Below, one piece after another: positions 1 through 12,445 of a stretch of 64,000 nucleotides of DNA. Origin of the DNA: Beta vulgaris subsp. vulgaris (lineage: Eukaryota; Streptophyta; Magnoliopsida; Caryophyllales; Amaranthaceae). Location: positions 32,928,950 to 32,992,949 of the forward strand of contig NC_079205.1 of assembly GCF_026745355.1 (NCBI RefSeq), given 5' to 3'. Each line of letters starts with the position of its first letter. Position 1 is the stretch's first letter. The notes below the pieces were generated by a model, which was not told the DNA's origin, made no database searches, and saw only the letters and a list, made by a program, of their open reading frames with translations. A program made the translations under genes and the position numbers.

Positions 1-59
1 GGAGTTCTGCTTTTTTAAGTTTATTTTTGAATTAATATTTTGTAATTGTGTTATTCCTG

Positions 60-440
60 TGATGATATAGTATATTTAACATACACTATAGTGTATGTTA
101 AAATGATATACTGTTTGGATAGTGTTTGTTGATATGATATAGTGTGTTTTGACATTATAGTGTATTTTCAGATGATATAGTGTATGTTAAAATGATATAG
201 TGTATTTTGAAATGATAGTGTTGCTGTGATAGGTTTCTAACGGTGTTTTGGATGATAGTGTATTTTGACATCATATAGTGTGTTTGGATATGATATAGTG
301 TATGTTAAAATGATATAGTGTATTTTTACATGATATTATGTTAGTGTTTTGTTAGTGTTTTTGGCTATGATAGAGTATGTCTTGACATTATATAGTGTGT
401 TTTAGGCTAATATAGTGTATGTTCTCTATAATTGTTTGTT
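60..440 (+). repeat. GATATAGTG array 1 (upstream of or within a 5' intron of the Ulp1-like gene)
   Basis: This run holds many copies of a motif near TGATATAGTGTATTTT or TGATATAGTGTATGTTAAAA, about 20 bp apart in the cleaner parts. It ends at a splice-acceptor-like TTGTAG at 439..444, just before coding sequence, so it may be an intron. At 80..103 two half-motifs meet head to head and form a palindromic CACTATAGTG. Confidence 0.85.
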
Positions 441-1769
441 GTAGAGCACATTGGACAGCAGAATGGAAGAAGTGATGCTTCTAATCCTGGTGTTAGTGAA
501 GGAATTCATTCTGGTAAAGTTCCTGGTAATGAAGGAACTGATGCTGGTAAACAGGTTGTAACAAAAGAACTAGTAAGAAGAGGGTAAAAGCTGTAGCTCT
601 GAAGGATACCTTGCAATCTTTGAAGAAGAGGAAAATATCCACTGATGCTCAAGAAAAGACAGTAAACCCGTTCAAAACTAATTGTTGTAGTAAAAGGCTT
701 TTTGAGTTGAATGAAGCTTTTAGTTTTGAGCTGAAAAAAGTTGTTACTGAAATTGGTTTTGGATCTTTGTTGGATTTAAAGATTTCCAGGACTAATAATG
801 CTTTGAGTAAATGGTTGGTGGAGAGGTTTGATGGTGGTTCTGGGATGTTTAAGGTTGGTTATGGAAAAGAGTTCAGGGTGAACCAATTTGATGTGTATGA
901 CGTGCTTCAGTTCCCTCTAGTTGAAGGAGAGGAAGTGATGGATGTGTCTAGGGGACCTAATGCAGAGAATCCGCATTTTGAGTTGAAAGCTAGTTGGAGG
1001 GAGTACTTTGGAGTTGATCGGGAGAAAGGCCAGATTCCTTTGAGTGTTGTTTATTCGATGTTAAAGAAGTTAGTTGATGGTGGGGAGGTTTTTCAAAAGC
1101 TTTATGTGTTATTTGCCTTTTCTTCTTTTTTAGCTCCAGTTGCAAATAACACACTGGATTTGAGGCTTGTTCTTGTTGTAAATGAGGTTCGGAGAATTTA
1201 TCGTTTGAATTGGTGTAAATATATTTTAGGTAGGATGATGTATGCAAATGTTTTGTTCAAGAATTCACTGTGGTCTAAAGGTGTTCGGGGGCATTATACT
1301 GGCTGTATAATTTTGTTGCAATTGATTTACTTCCATCACCTACAAATTGGTTATGGGGTGCCTCCAACTCGACTGCCTCTGTTGGCTCATTGGGATATAT
1401 AATGAGTCAATTGCCAAGAGAATTCGTCGTGAAGTATTATGTGATAAGTTTGGCAGTGGTTTGCTTGATGAAACTTATCCAATAAGTGTCAAGTTTTACT
1501 TCACTGATGATGGGTAAGTTGATTTCAGCCAGATGAAGTCGGTTCAAAAAAAAATTGAAGTTCAATATGTACCACGTCCTCTATTGAGTGATGATACAGG
1601 AAGTGGTGGAAGTAGTGGTACTGATGCACCAAAGAAGGTTTCGTCCAAGAGAAAAGTGAAGGGCAAGCTTCATATTCAGTTTGAGCTTCCACCAGGAAGT
1701 CTCACTGATGAAGAAATTACTGCTCAAGCTAGACATGTAAGTTCAAATTTTTGATACAGTAGAGTTTTG

Positions 1770-2300
1770 AGTGATATAGTGTGGTTATATGTGATATAGT
1801 GTGGTTATATGTGATATAGTATGGTTATATGTGATATGGTGTGGTTTTAGGTGATTGTGTGGTTATGTGATGCTGGTATGTGATATGTTTTTATTTGATA
1901 TAGTGATGTTGTATTTGATATAGTGTATTTTAGACTAATATAGTGCTGGTCTATATGATATAGTGTATGTATGTGGTATAGTGTGTGGTTTTCATATTTG
2001 ATAGTTGTAAAAATTGAATAATGTGTCGTTTTGATATAGTGTAGTTTTGAATGATATAGTGTAGTTTTGAATGATATGGTGTATGTGATAGTGTATGTGC
2101 TTCTGTTCTAATAAAGTTGGTGTTATTTTCATATAGTGTAGCTTTGAATGATATAGTGTAGTTTTGAATGATATAGTGTATGTGTTTATGTTATAATATA
2201 GTTGGTGTTTTTTTCATATAGTTGGTGTTATTTTCATATAGTGTACTTTTGAATGATATAGTGTAGTTTTGAATGGTATAGTGTATGTGATAGTAATTTG
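1770..2300 (+). repeat. GATATAGTG array 2, inside an intron of the Ulp1-like gene
   Basis: The intron 1737..2315 is almost wholly repeat: units such as GTGATATAGTGTGGTTATAT at about 1770..1850 (period 20), then TGATATAGTGTAGTTTTGAA units at 2030..2300. The stretch 1900..2100 has a near-identical counterpart at about 28595..28767. Confidence 0.85.
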
Positions 2301-3409
2301 TTTTGATTTTTGTAGGAGCTTCATGCTATGTGGTTGCTGTGGAAGAGGGGTTTGGAAGTTGTCTCTCATTGCCACATAAATTCGTTAAAGAGTTGGAAGG
2401 ACTCTTATGTGGCTGGCAATCCTCCTTCTGATAATCCTTCCCAAGATGATCTTGACAAAATTTTGTCAAGTTCAATTTATCAGAATTACTTTGATGAAAT
2501 GGTATCAATTGCATATGTTGTGAAGGATTTGCCAGCTGGTTGGGAAGAGGTGTTTAATCCTTCTACTACTGCATTCTCTAGCTTTATAGTGACTCAAATG
2601 AGTCAGAAGACCAATGATATCATCAACAAAGTTGTCAATAACGTTTTTTATGATGCAAGTGACAACATGTCTGTGGAGGAAAATACATGGACTGTTTTCC
2701 AAAATGTTGTGTCTAGGGGTCCAGCCAAGTCAACTCTAAGGCTGAATGAATATGCAGTTGAGGGTCCTTTCACTCATCTTTCTAAGATGATGAAAGATTT
2801 TGAAGATGTGATGCAAGATCTCCCAATATTTTTAAGGGAGACTGTTGATTATTGTTCTGAAAATCAACATCCTTTTAGATAGGAGGTAAATTTTTGAATG
2901 AAATTTTTTTAATGTATTATTTTTATTGAGAATATTCTTACAATTTGTGTTACTTGTTGCAGTGAAGAGATATTTCGGTTGGATGAGGTGTTCTTCTCTA
3001 TACCTCGGAGTGAGATTTGGTCGATTGCTACTGAGACTGAGATGTTCGAATCAATTTTAGATAATTGGGCAAGAATGTTGAATATCAACGAACTCAATCT
3101 CTCTTCTCCTCGAAAAAAGTTTTACTTTACTTCTTCTCATGGTGTAAGAACTTTTTGTAATATATTTTTCCTGTTGTTGAATTCTTTATCTTTGCATGCA
3201 TTAATCATAATATGAGTTCTTATGCTACAGGCTGCATTATTCCATGTGCTTGAAGATGAAACTGATGCTAAACGCATTGATGATTTGATCCCATGTTGGA
3301 AGTTTCAAATTGAAGACTTGAATAACATTTCAAAAGTGGATGCTGGTGTTGAATTGGTGAGACAAATTCTGTTTTTGAAATTATGATTAAGGCATTTCTT
3401 AGTATAAAT

Positions 3410-3655
3410 TGACAAATATATAGTGTGTTTGTATATAATATAGTGCTTTTAGATATCATATAGTGGATTTGTTTATGATATAGTGTGTTTCTTTTTTATA
3501 GTGTATTTTTATGTGCTAGTGTAGATATAGTATAAGACAAACGTATAGTGGATTTATATGTGATATAGTGTATTTTTTTATGATATAGTCTTACATAAAC
3601 ATATAGTGCATTTGTGTGTGATATAGTGTGTTTGTATATGATATAGTGTAGTTTA
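3410..3655 (+). repeat. GATATAGTG array 3, in the intron before the protease His/Asp exon
   Basis: Lies in intron 3357..3675. It includes the longer unit with TAGATATAGTAT, AGACAAAC and ATAGTGGATTT at 3520..3580. The same longer unit recurs in the last intron of the transposase gene (about 24060..24540), although the two genes run in opposite directions. Confidence 0.85.
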
Positions 3656-3917
3656 TACTTCTTTTCATTTTGTAGGTTTTTTTTTCCTATTTTGCTGAAA
3701 GGAGGTAATCATTTTGTCCTGTTTGTGCTGGACACAAAGAAAAGGATTGTTTTTTATATTGATAATAAGATTTGGGATGATGATGAGGAATATAAGAAAA
3801 TGATGAAGACTCTCAGTTCAATCATTGCTAATGGATTTTCAAGTCTTTTCCAACATTATGAAATCCCACAATCTCAAGCTGATGATATGGGTTTATGGAG
3901 AATGACAGAAGTCAAAG

Positions 3918-5039
3918 TGTTAGTCGAGTACACACTTGAGCAACTACAAGAGAGGGGGGGGGGGGTTGAATTGTTGTTGGGGATATTTTCTATCTTTTTG
4001 CGGAAATAAAACAATCTTTAACTAAGAAAGAGATAAGTACATAAACTTGAAAGAAAAAAGAGCACGAGAATTTTTACAAGGAAAACTTCCTAGGCCCAAT
4101 AGGAAGAAAAACCTTGACCATGAGGGATTTTGACTCAATTCTCTTTAATATACTTAGGCCAAAAGACTCTCTTTTGTACAACCTAATCTTGGACCTTCTT
4201 TGTTCCCCCTAAACAAGTGACTTTGTCTCTTGACTTCACTCGAAGTCTTTCTTTTTCTCTCTTTTCTTTCTCTTTCTCTTTTTCTCTCGAAATGATTACA
4301 GGTTTTGTGTCACACAACCCAATCTCTAATACAATGAATAATAATGAAAGAAGAGATGAAACCGAGAATACTTTCACATAAAATATTACAATAAAATTCT
4401 GAAAGCCTATCTTTTTTTGTTCGTTACACACAACTATTTGTAGATAACAGATTTCCCATGATCTTCTCCACAAACATAGTGGGAGCTGAATTTCAGCCTC
4501 ACTCATCGACTTTCTAGCCGTTAGTGAATCCGTTGGAAATTATGTTGTTACGGTTCCAAATCTTCAGCCACGATCACACGCCCTAGAAGTAGGTGGGCTG
4601 TTGTGGGTTGTGGTAGTTCCTAAAATCTAGGAACTACTTCAACAACCCTCCTTTTTAGGTGCAGGAAGTTCGCGCCTCACAAATCTTCTCATCAATTATC
4701 TGTTTCAATTTCTGCGCATATACTAACTTCCAAGAGCATTGTAGATTCATATATTTTCACAAATCAACGCCCATATATATATATAATATTAATTATTGGA
4801 CAAAAACACAAATACAGTTAATAACTTAATTTTTGATTAAACTCCAAATCAATTCTCCATAAGTTATAAAACATGATATTTGTGATATAAAATAATAAAC
4901 CTAAGATAAAATAACAAACCAAAATTATAAAATAAATAAATCTAATAACACAAAATAAAATAAATAAAACACACGAAATAAAAGAAACTAAATTAATCAA
5001 AGATAAATATTTGTCATCTTCAAAATAGTGAATACAACA
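3918..5039 (-). repeat. Copia-A 3' LTR (left)
   Basis: 1122 bp. It begins TGTTAGTCGAGTAC and ends AATACAACA on the plus strand. It aligns along its length with the split right LTR. The uninterrupted sequence AATACAATGAATAATAATG at about 4328..4347 is the empty-site version of the Helitron target in the other LTR. Confidence 0.92.
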
Positions 5040-5062
5040 ATATTCCCCCTTTTTGATGATGG
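5040..5062 (-). promoter_or_regulatory. Copia-A polypurine tract next to the 3' LTR
   Basis: On the minus strand this reads as an AAAAAGGGGGAATA-type run directly abutting the LTR, the expected plus-strand priming site. A second purine tract of the same type (GGGGGAAGAGAT on the minus strand) lies about 210 bp further inside, near 5256..5280. Confidence 0.75.
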
Positions 5063-5255
5063 CAAATAATTGGTAATAAAAATTTCAATTTTTCGTTTTT
5101 AGCAAAAGAAAATAAAAACAGAAAAAAAATAACACACAACTTAAGTAACTAGACTCAACTAGGACTGGGAACAGGATCAGGATCTACTAGGAACAAGAAT
5201 GAGAAAAACATGCATAGGAACTAAGGAAATAATTTGACTTATACCAATAACATCT

Positions 5256-5290
5256 CTTCCCCCTTTTGTTATTATCAAAACTAAGTATAT
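5256..5290 (-). promoter_or_regulatory. Second polypurine-like tract of Copia-A
   Basis: The minus strand reads GATAATAACAAAAGGGGGAA followed by GAGAT, with the same GATAA...CAAA...GGGGGA layout as the tract at the LTR. Copia-B has the same arrangement near 30165..30190. Repeated PPT motifs before the 3' LTR are reported for Sireviruses. Confidence 0.6.
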
Positions 5291-5575
5291 GAACCTGCAG
5301 CACGAGAGAGTCAACAGTCTAGGCAACAAGCAAGTAGCTCAAACATGTATCTTATAATATTAGCCATCCAAGCACACCAAAAATACGAACAGTATAAAGC
5401 AATATGGACAGCAGGTAATAATCAATATGCAGAGCACAAGAGTAAAGAGAAAATAGTAGAGATTAAAATGGTTCATGTGTCTCTAAAGGACACATAAAGT
5501 GATAATAGAAAAAGAGATTGTTTAACAAATATTACAGCCACAAAACTTGTCCAATTATGCATAGTTAAAAAGAGA

Positions 5576-6957
5576 TTAGGGCTTGGGGCGCTTAAAGAGG
5601 GTGGTGACCACAGAATCAATTTTGGAGACGACACCATCTACTTTGTTCCTGATCCCCGTATCAGCTTGCTTAATGGCCACCAGTTGTTGCTGCTGCTGAG
5701 AATCCAGAGTAGAGACAGTGGCCTCTATGACATTAATCCTTGAGTGCAGGAGAGTCAGAGAGTCTTGAATTTCCCGGAGCACTCAATGTAGTCCAGTGGT
5801 AGACAGCAAAGGGAAATCAACAGTTGTGGAGGGAACTGGATCCGAGTCTAGGTGAATAAACACAGCTTCACCTTGATCCTGCTCCTTTAGAGACTTGGAC
5901 CCAGCAATTCTTTGACTCTTCCTCACAGACCCACTAGGAACTCCCTCTTCACCCAGTTTTCTATACCACCCACTTCCACCTTAACAGGTGTCTCTTCCCT
6001 CTCAAAGTCCAGCTTTCCATTAACCAACCTTAAACTGAGTCTTGACAATGTGTCCTTGGTCAGGTAATTTTCAGGTTCAAGACAGAAGGAGGGACTGGCA
6101 GGCAATTTTACTTTGCAATTTTTGAAGATGGTAGAGAGAAGGTTTCCATAGCCAACTTTTGTATTATGAGAAATGCAATGAGATAGATGAGAAATTATCA
6201 AAGAAGGAAGGTTAATGTTGATGTTCTTGGCAAGGCAGTACATAATAGAGAGATCCATTAAACTAGCCTGGGTTCTTTTTGAGGAGCGGGATAAAACAAA
6301 ACGCCACACAAATTGAAATAACAGTTTATGAAAGGGGGAAAGTTTTTTTTTTGATCTAGGGACAATGCATTCGGATTTCCATTGAAGAAAGCAAGAACTT
6401 TGTCATTAGAGACTCCATTGATGTTCAGTTTTGCTCTACCCTTAACATACTCTTTATAACCCTCAATTGGAACTTCAAACCACTCTCCCAACTTCTTCTC
6501 AGTTATGGTGACAACACTTCCATTTACATACTCACACAGACTCCCTCAGTGATATTAAAACTGGAACAAAATCACAGCATTTCTTTTTCATATAATCCAT
6601 CATCTAAGCTAACAACTTTCCACCATTTTTAAAATTTTAAAATGTTCAGCAGTTCCATCCATTTGGACTTTTTGCACCATGCAACATCAATACAAAAACC
6701 CACAAGAACTTGAGATGATTTTGTTTTCTACCTCTCTTCGTAGGAATAATAATTTCCTTTTCTTGTTCACTTTCCACTTCATTTTCACCTTCTTCTTGTT
6801 TAGGAGAGAGAGAGACAGGGGCAGAGGATTCGACTTTTGACCCAGTTGAATCTTCTTTTGTTTTTGATGATTCTTGAGCGCTAATGTCGTCAAGTGATGA
6901 TGTTTTCTCCCTTGGAAAGTTTTCTTGATCACCGAAATTTTTGTTGTGGGAAGACAT
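5576..6957 (-). pseudogene. Copia-A extra ORF downstream of pol (Sirevirus env-like position)
   Basis: Starts MSSHNKNFGD at 6957 and ends near 5576, broken by several frameshifts. Visible parts in order: an acidic, Ser-rich N-terminus with PTKRGRK; a middle part with a GEWFEVPIEGYKEYVKGR stretch; a block around LPSLIISHLSHCISHNTKVG that recalls the plant 'putative transposon protein' domain; and a C-terminal segment with QDSLTLLHSRINVIEA and a heptad-like pattern suggesting a coiled coil. I see no clear C-terminal membrane anchor, so 'envelope' is a positional label only. Copia-B has the same ORF at 30487..31850, and the conserved length and order argue it is a real coding part of the family. 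Function unknown. Confidence 0.65.
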
Positions 6958-7597
6958 GGTGAAAAGGTTTTGGAGAGAGGTTGAATGAGAGAGAGATGAA
7001 TTGATGTGAGAGTAGAGAGTTGTGAGGGGTCAGATGTGATGGGTTGGGGTTTAAAAGCAATGATGAAGCCGTGTTAAAGTAAATAAAAGGGTAGGTCCAA
7101 TGAAACGATTTATGGGGTTTTGGGAAGAATTTAATGAAATTTCTTCTTTAACTCAGATTAACAACTTGAATTGTGGCCATAATACATGTTAACGCATTTA
7201 TGTACAGAATTTAGGAGAGATAAAAAATAATAAAGGAATTTTGGAGGAAAAATTAAGAAAGAAAAAAATAGAAAAAGGAAAAATTACTCTTGCATATAAT
7301 AAAATTTGTCCACATTATACAAACTACTTACGTACCAAATTATGTGCAAGGACAATAAGGGTAATATTCAAAGACAAATGTGAGTCCTTATACTTGACCC
7401 TAGGTGTATGAAATTTATTCATGAAAGTTGCAGGGCATACTTAGTAAGAAACAATTCTTGGGAATTAACATCATTGGTACATTCAAACAATTCTTATCAT
7501 TCCTAGTTCCAAACGTATCTTTTCAAACCTGTCCCTAGAGAGAGGTTTGTCAATATGTCAGCTATTTGATTTTCAGTTGGACAAAAATCAACTTTGA

Positions 7598-8960
7598 CTA
7601 ATCCCTTTTTACTTGTCTTTTAAGAAATGATGACGAATGTGAATATGCTTGACCTAGAGTGATGAACTGGATCCTTGGAAATGCATATGGCACTAGTATT
7701 ATCACAGAGTATAGGAACACACTTAAATTTATGCCAAAGTCACGTACCTGTTGTTTGATCCATAATACCTGAGAACAGCATGCAGCAGCTGCCACATATC
7801 AGCTTCGGCTGTTGAAAAGCAACATGTTTTGCTTCTTTGAGCTCCAAGAAACTAAGCTTGATCCTAGGAACTGGGCAATACCTGAAGTGCTTTTAGATTC
7901 ACCAAGTCTCCAGCATAGTCAGCATCAGAGTAGCTAACTAGATCAAAGATGTCACTTCGAGGATAGAATAAACAAAGATCATCACTTCCTTTCAAATATC
8001 TAAGGATCCTTTTGACTGCTGTCAAATGAGATTCCTTAGGATTTGATTGGAATCTAGCACATAAACCAACACTAAAGGAAATTCAGGCCTACTAGCAGTT
8101 AGATAAAGTAAGGACCAATCATACCTCTGTAGAGTTTCTGATCTATGGACTTACCACTTGGATCCTCATCTAACCTTGTTCCTTTCCTATTGGAGTATGG
8201 TTGGTTTTTGCTTGATCCAGCCCATATTTTTCAATAACTCCTTCACATATTTTTGCTGATGGATCATTGTTCCTCTTTCAGTTTGCTTGATTTGCAAGCC
8301 GAGAAAGAAGTTTAATTCTCCCATCATGCTCATTTCAAATTCACTACGCATTAACTCAGCAAATTCCTTACAAAGAGATTCGTTAGTTGCACCAAAGATT
8401 ATATCATCCACATAAATCTGAACTACTAGAATGTTGTTCCTTTAGATCTAAGGAACAGGGTTCTATCAACTTTCCTCTTAAATAAATCATTAGAAAGTAA
8501 GAATTTTGAGAGTCTTTCATACCATGATCTAGGAGCTTGCTTAACCCATAAAGAGCTTTATCTAGCTTATAGACATGGTTAGGAAGATCAGGTTTTCAAC
8601 CAGGAGGTTGTTTCCACATAGACGTCTTCTATTAAATACCCATTTAAAAAGGCACATTTGACGTCCATTTGGTACAACCTAAAACCCATGAATGCAGCAA
8701 AGGCAATCAAAATTCTTATTGCTTCTATTCTAGCTACAGGAGCAAAGTTTCATCGAAATCAATACCTTCTTGTTGATTGTACCCTTTTGCTACGAGTCTG
8801 GTTTTGTTCCTTATGACTGTTCCACACTCATGCAGCTTGTTTCTGAAGACCCATTTCAGCCCAATCACCTTTTGGTTTTTAGGCTTGGTCTCAAGATGCC
8901 AGACCTTGTTCCTCTGGAACTCATTCAGTTCCTCTTGCATGGCATTATCCAGTCAGACTC
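7598..8960 (-). pseudogene. Copia-A reverse transcriptase and RNase H
   Basis: Minus-strand pieces of a Ty1/copia RT: 8940..8734 has the N-terminal fingers region (KVWHLE...GLKWVFRNK...[18 protein letters not shown]), and 8411..8187 begins at the YVDD box (DDIIFGATNES) and continues with ELNFFLGLQIKQTERG. The RNase H part runs on to about 7598. The frames are broken at several single-base positions. Copia-B (33345..32641) holds a longer open stretch of the same region and serves as a template for seeing the breaks. Confidence 0.85.
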
Positions 8961-9299
8961 CAGTAGGGCATCATTGTGATCTCGTTTCGTCATGCAAAAA
9001 GGCTTGGAAAGCAACGAATTTTTTAGTTGGGATCTCGTCTGAGTTCCCTTTTCAATATCACTTACGATTAAATCCAAGGGATGGGATTTCAGGTGTTTCC
9101 ATGGTCTTGGTTCAAATCTCCTTGTCTCTGCTCCTTCAGCTTGAGGATCTTCATTGTTTCATTTTCTGGATGAATTTCTTTGCTGTTCCTCCTGATGACA
9201 GGATCAGGAACACTTATCTCTTCTTCAGGAATATGCTTTCTGTCAGTACCTGCAGGTGTTAGTTCCTCATCAAGGTTCACTGACTCTTCAGAGCGAGTC

Positions 9300-10060
9300 A
9301 GTCCTATTTCAAAGTCATTTTCATGACTTGTTCCTGCATGGAGTTAGTTTCATCAAAATAATATGACATTTCCTCAACACACATTGTTCTTTTGTTGTAA
9401 ACTCTATATGCTTTACTATTTAAAGCATATCCTATAAAAACAGCCTCATCACTTCTAGCATCAAACTTTCCTAAATTGTCTTTACCATTGTTGTGTACAA
9501 AACATTTACAACCAAAGATTCTAAAGTATGAGATATTGGGTTTTCTTCCTTTAGTAGCTCTAAGGGGTCTTCAGACAATGGGTCTCAGCATGACTCTATT
9601 AATGATATAGCATGCGTGTTCACTGCTTCAGCCCAGAATTCTTCGGAAGATTGCTGGCTATTATCATTGTTCTTGCCATGTCCTCCAAAGTCGATTCTTC
9701 CTCTCCACCACGCCATTTTGTTGTGGGTCCTAGGAGCTGAGAAGTTGTGTCAGTCCTTCATTACTGCAAAACTCATCAAACTTGGAGTTTTCAAACTCCT
9801 TACCATGATCAGAACGCAATGCTTAATTTTAAAACCACTTATTCTTTGTATTCTTTTAGCAAAGTTTAAAAATTCATCAAATGTTTCATCTTTGCTATGA
9901 AGAAAAATAACCCAAGTGTATCTTGAAAAATCATCAACTATAACAAGTACATATCTCTTACCAGATCTGCTTTGGATTCGAACAGGGCCACATAAGTCCA
10001 TATGAATCAATTCAAGAGGACTTTGGTGTCTTACCATCTTCTTTGGTTTGAACGAGGATC
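9300..10060 (-). pseudogene. Copia-A integrase catalytic core
   Basis: The open stretch 10037..9750 reads SPLELIHMDLCGPVRIQS then VIVDDFSRYTWVIFLHSKDE, a typical rve core of Ty1/copia integrase with its first Asp (HMD). The C-terminal part of integrase continues degenerate toward 9300. It lies 5' of RT in the element direction, as in Ty1/copia. Confidence 0.8.
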
Positions 10061-10514
10061 TAACTTGTTTTCCTTTTCACATGGTCCACAAACTTCATGA
10101 TTTGAGACTTGATTGTTGGTAGACCAACAACTAAGTCCTTACCACTTAGCTTCTGGAGCAAGGTCATACTTGCGTGACAACACCTTTTATGCCAAAGAAG
10201 TTCATTGTCGACGCACTTAAACAAGTTAGATTGTTCCTAGGAACAAGGTTTAGTCAACAACATAAGTGTTTCCCTTCCTAGTTCCTTCCAGAATCTTGGT
10301 ACCTGTTCCTGTATACTTACTACACCACTCTCATGTAAACTTCACATTGTTCCCTTTATCACAAAATTAGAAATATAAGATTGTGTTTCAAACCCTCGAC
10401 CAAAAATACATTATCTATGGAATGTGACTTAGACTTTCCTACCTTACCTACAGCTACAATATTACCTGTAAGATTGTCTCAAATGTCACAGTTCCTCCAT
10501 CATAGGCTGAAAGC

Positions 10515-10600
10515 GAGAGAAATTTAATTTTTTCTCCAGTCATGTGTTTAGAACAACCGCTATCGAGGTACCACAGGTTGTTCCCCCTCACTTTAGCCTG
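10515..10600 (-). pseudogene. Copia-A aspartic protease active site
   Basis: The minus strand encodes NNLWYLDSGCSKHMTGEK, the usual copia protease active-site signature (LDSGCSxHMTG). The triplet is intact here. In Copia-B (about 35485..35520) a single missing base breaks the frame right after the Asp codon. Confidence 0.75.
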
Positions 10601-11499
10601 TATCCAAAACAATTAGTCAGTGGTAGGAACCCAGTCTGACTTAGGTTCCTCGTCGGGCTTTATTTCTCTTAACTTTCCACACTTGCTTAACTAAGCGAGT
10701 GTTCATCTCAATATGTTCTTCTCTGAGGAACAGTCAGACACTAAGTGCACCACTGTTCCCACAGTAAGAGCATACTCGGCTGCTTGGAAGATCAACATAT
10801 TTTTTCATTTTGTTTTTCTTCTTGTGATTGAAACCTAATCCATTCCTTCCTTCATTTTTTACTTTTTTATCCAACTCACTGGATCAGGAAGTTTTGTTCT
10901 TGAAGATTCCAATTTCCCTTTAAGTACCAGATATTCATTTAAAACTTTATCATGTTTGAATTTTAAATTTTTCGAAATCAGATCTGGTATTTAAGGAGGA
11001 ACTGGTTCCTTCAGGAACAAATAGTTTCAATTCAGCCATCTCCATATTCAAGAAATAATTTTCATTTTTAGCATTTTCAAAAGCTTCTCGAATACGTCGG
11101 TTTTCATCAAAAATTCAAAGAATCTCCTCAATATTTGCATTTATGTTTTAAACCAATTTGAAGTTCTTTGGTGACTTCCAAGGCTTTTCTAGATTTCTTC
11201 TTAATGCAGATTGCCTTGTAGTCATCCAAAGTTTCCAAAAGTAGTTTTATTAAGTTGATTCATTGAAAGTTCTTTTAACTCTTCTTCAATAACATTAATG
11301 CTTACCTTATTGTTTGGCAAGTCTTCTTCATCATCTGTCTTTGCCATGAGACACAGATGAGTTGTTTCCTCTTCGGTTTCCTGCTCCTGCTTCAGAGTCG
11401 ATTCTCCCCAGGAGCAACCATGGCCCTTTCATATCAACTTTTGAGAAAGTTTTATGTTGTTCCTTTCCTTTCTCCTTGTATTTACCTTTACCTTTGTCA

Positions 11500-12361
11500 T
11501 TTTCCCAAAGTGGACACTCCTTTATAAAGTGATCAGGATTTCCACACTTATGATAGCTTCGCTTTGCAGACTTTTCGTGTTTTTCCCTTTATAATTCTTA
11601 TTAAAGAATTTCTTAAACTTTTTCACGATCAATGCTGCTTCCTCATCATCAGTTTCTGAATCATCTTGCTCTTCTGATTTGAGAGCCAAAGCTTTAGGTC
11701 TACTAGGGTCAGCCTCATGAGTTCCCAGATGTAGCTCATGAGTCAACAAGGAACCTGCAAGTTGTTCAATATTGAAGGTGGTGAAATCTTTGGTTTCTTG
11801 CAGAGCCGTAACTATTGCCATCCACTTGTCGTCCTGTGGGAGACTCCTAAGTACTTTCTGTACTTGTTCCTCTTGAGTGATAGCCTTTCCTAGAGAGTCA
11901 AGCTCATTGATGATGTTGGAAAACCTAGTGAGCATATCATGAACTGACTTCTTAGGCTTCATTTGGAACAACTCATACCTGTGCATGAGCATGTCTATCT
12001 TCGATCTTTTGACTTCGCTTGTTACTTCATGAGTAACCTGTAGAAGTTCCCACATCTGCTTGGCAGATTTGCACCCCATGATTCTATTGTGTTCATGGGG
12101 ACGAAGACCATAGTGGAGAATCTTCTTGGCTAAGTTATTCATCTCCATCTTGTCGAAATCATCTTTATCATATTTTGAGAGTGGTTTGGGGATGGTCTCG
12201 CCTTTTTCGTTTTTCTCAATGACTTCAAAATCACCAATTTCTATCACTCTCCAAACTTGATAGTTCTCAGCTTTGATGAAGATTTCCATACGGTTCTTCC
12301 AGTATGGATAATGCTTGCCATTGAACATAGGTGGACGTTGAGTTGAGTAACCTTCATCCAA
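11500..12361 (-). CDS. gag: Copia-A gag (UBN2-type) with zinc knuckle
   Basis: A 279-residue open frame starts MDEGYSTQRPPMFNGKHYPY at 12361, just inside the primer site. The first part holds the usual copia gag region (MFNGKHYPYWKNRMEIFIKA; ANKxxWxxL-like KSAKQMWELLQVTHEVT; LTRFSNIINELDSLG). An acidic linker (EEQDDSETDDEE) follows, then a basic stretch. A frameshift near 11550 separates the knuckle, which reads KCGNPDHFIKEC; its first Cys position is Tyr in this copy, while Copia-B has CHKCGSPDHFIKEC. Role: capsid protein of the virus-like particle. This is the best preserved ORF of the element. Confidence 0.85.
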
Positions 12362-12430
12362 TCTTTCTCCCGTAGTGTTCCTGATTACCAGGTACTAGCT
12401 CCTCAGTGTTAACTGATTTTGGAGGAACCG

Positions 12431-12443
12431 GGCTCTGTTACCA
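12431..12443 (-). promoter_or_regulatory. Copia-A primer-binding site (iMet tRNA)
   Basis: Minus-strand TGGTAACAGAGCC lies 2 bp inside the 5' LTR (12446). It matches the 3' end complement of initiator methionine tRNA (TGGTATCAGAGCC) with one mismatch. Copia-B keeps the exact form at 37370..37382. Confidence 0.85.
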
Positions 12444-12445
12444 AT

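Larger units (their letters stand above)
445..3917 (+). pseudogene. Ulp1-like cysteine protease gene of the MULE, 5' part (broken by Copia)
   Basis: Exons read from open frames and GT/AG borders: about 445..1736, 2316..2885, 2963..3143, 3231..3356 and 3676..3917. The N-terminal part (about 600..1740) resembles the uncharacterised domains that precede Ulp1 peptidase domains in plant transposons; its function is unknown. The last exon has HFVLFVLD and FYIDN, matching the catalytic His and Asp of C48 (SUMO-protease-like) peptidases. The matching Cys motif lies past the Copia, at 22665..22767. Damage: a frameshift near 570, another near 1400, an in-frame TAA near 1515, and a TAG just before the donor at 2886. 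Introns 1737..2315 and 3357..3675 are built largely from GATATAGTG repeats. Role of the family: desumoylation or processing-type proteolysis; whether MULE copies do this is not established. Confidence 0.72.

Noticed and set aside
4183..4506. 107-codon minus-strand frame in the LTR (also 12595..12840)
   Set aside because: Lies in the Copia-A LTR; the Lys/Glu run comes from a CT-rich LTR tract, and it is broken in the other LTR copies.
8777..9262. 161-codon plus-strand frame
   Set aside because: Antisense to the Copia-A RT and integrase-RT linker, which has clear RT motifs on minus.
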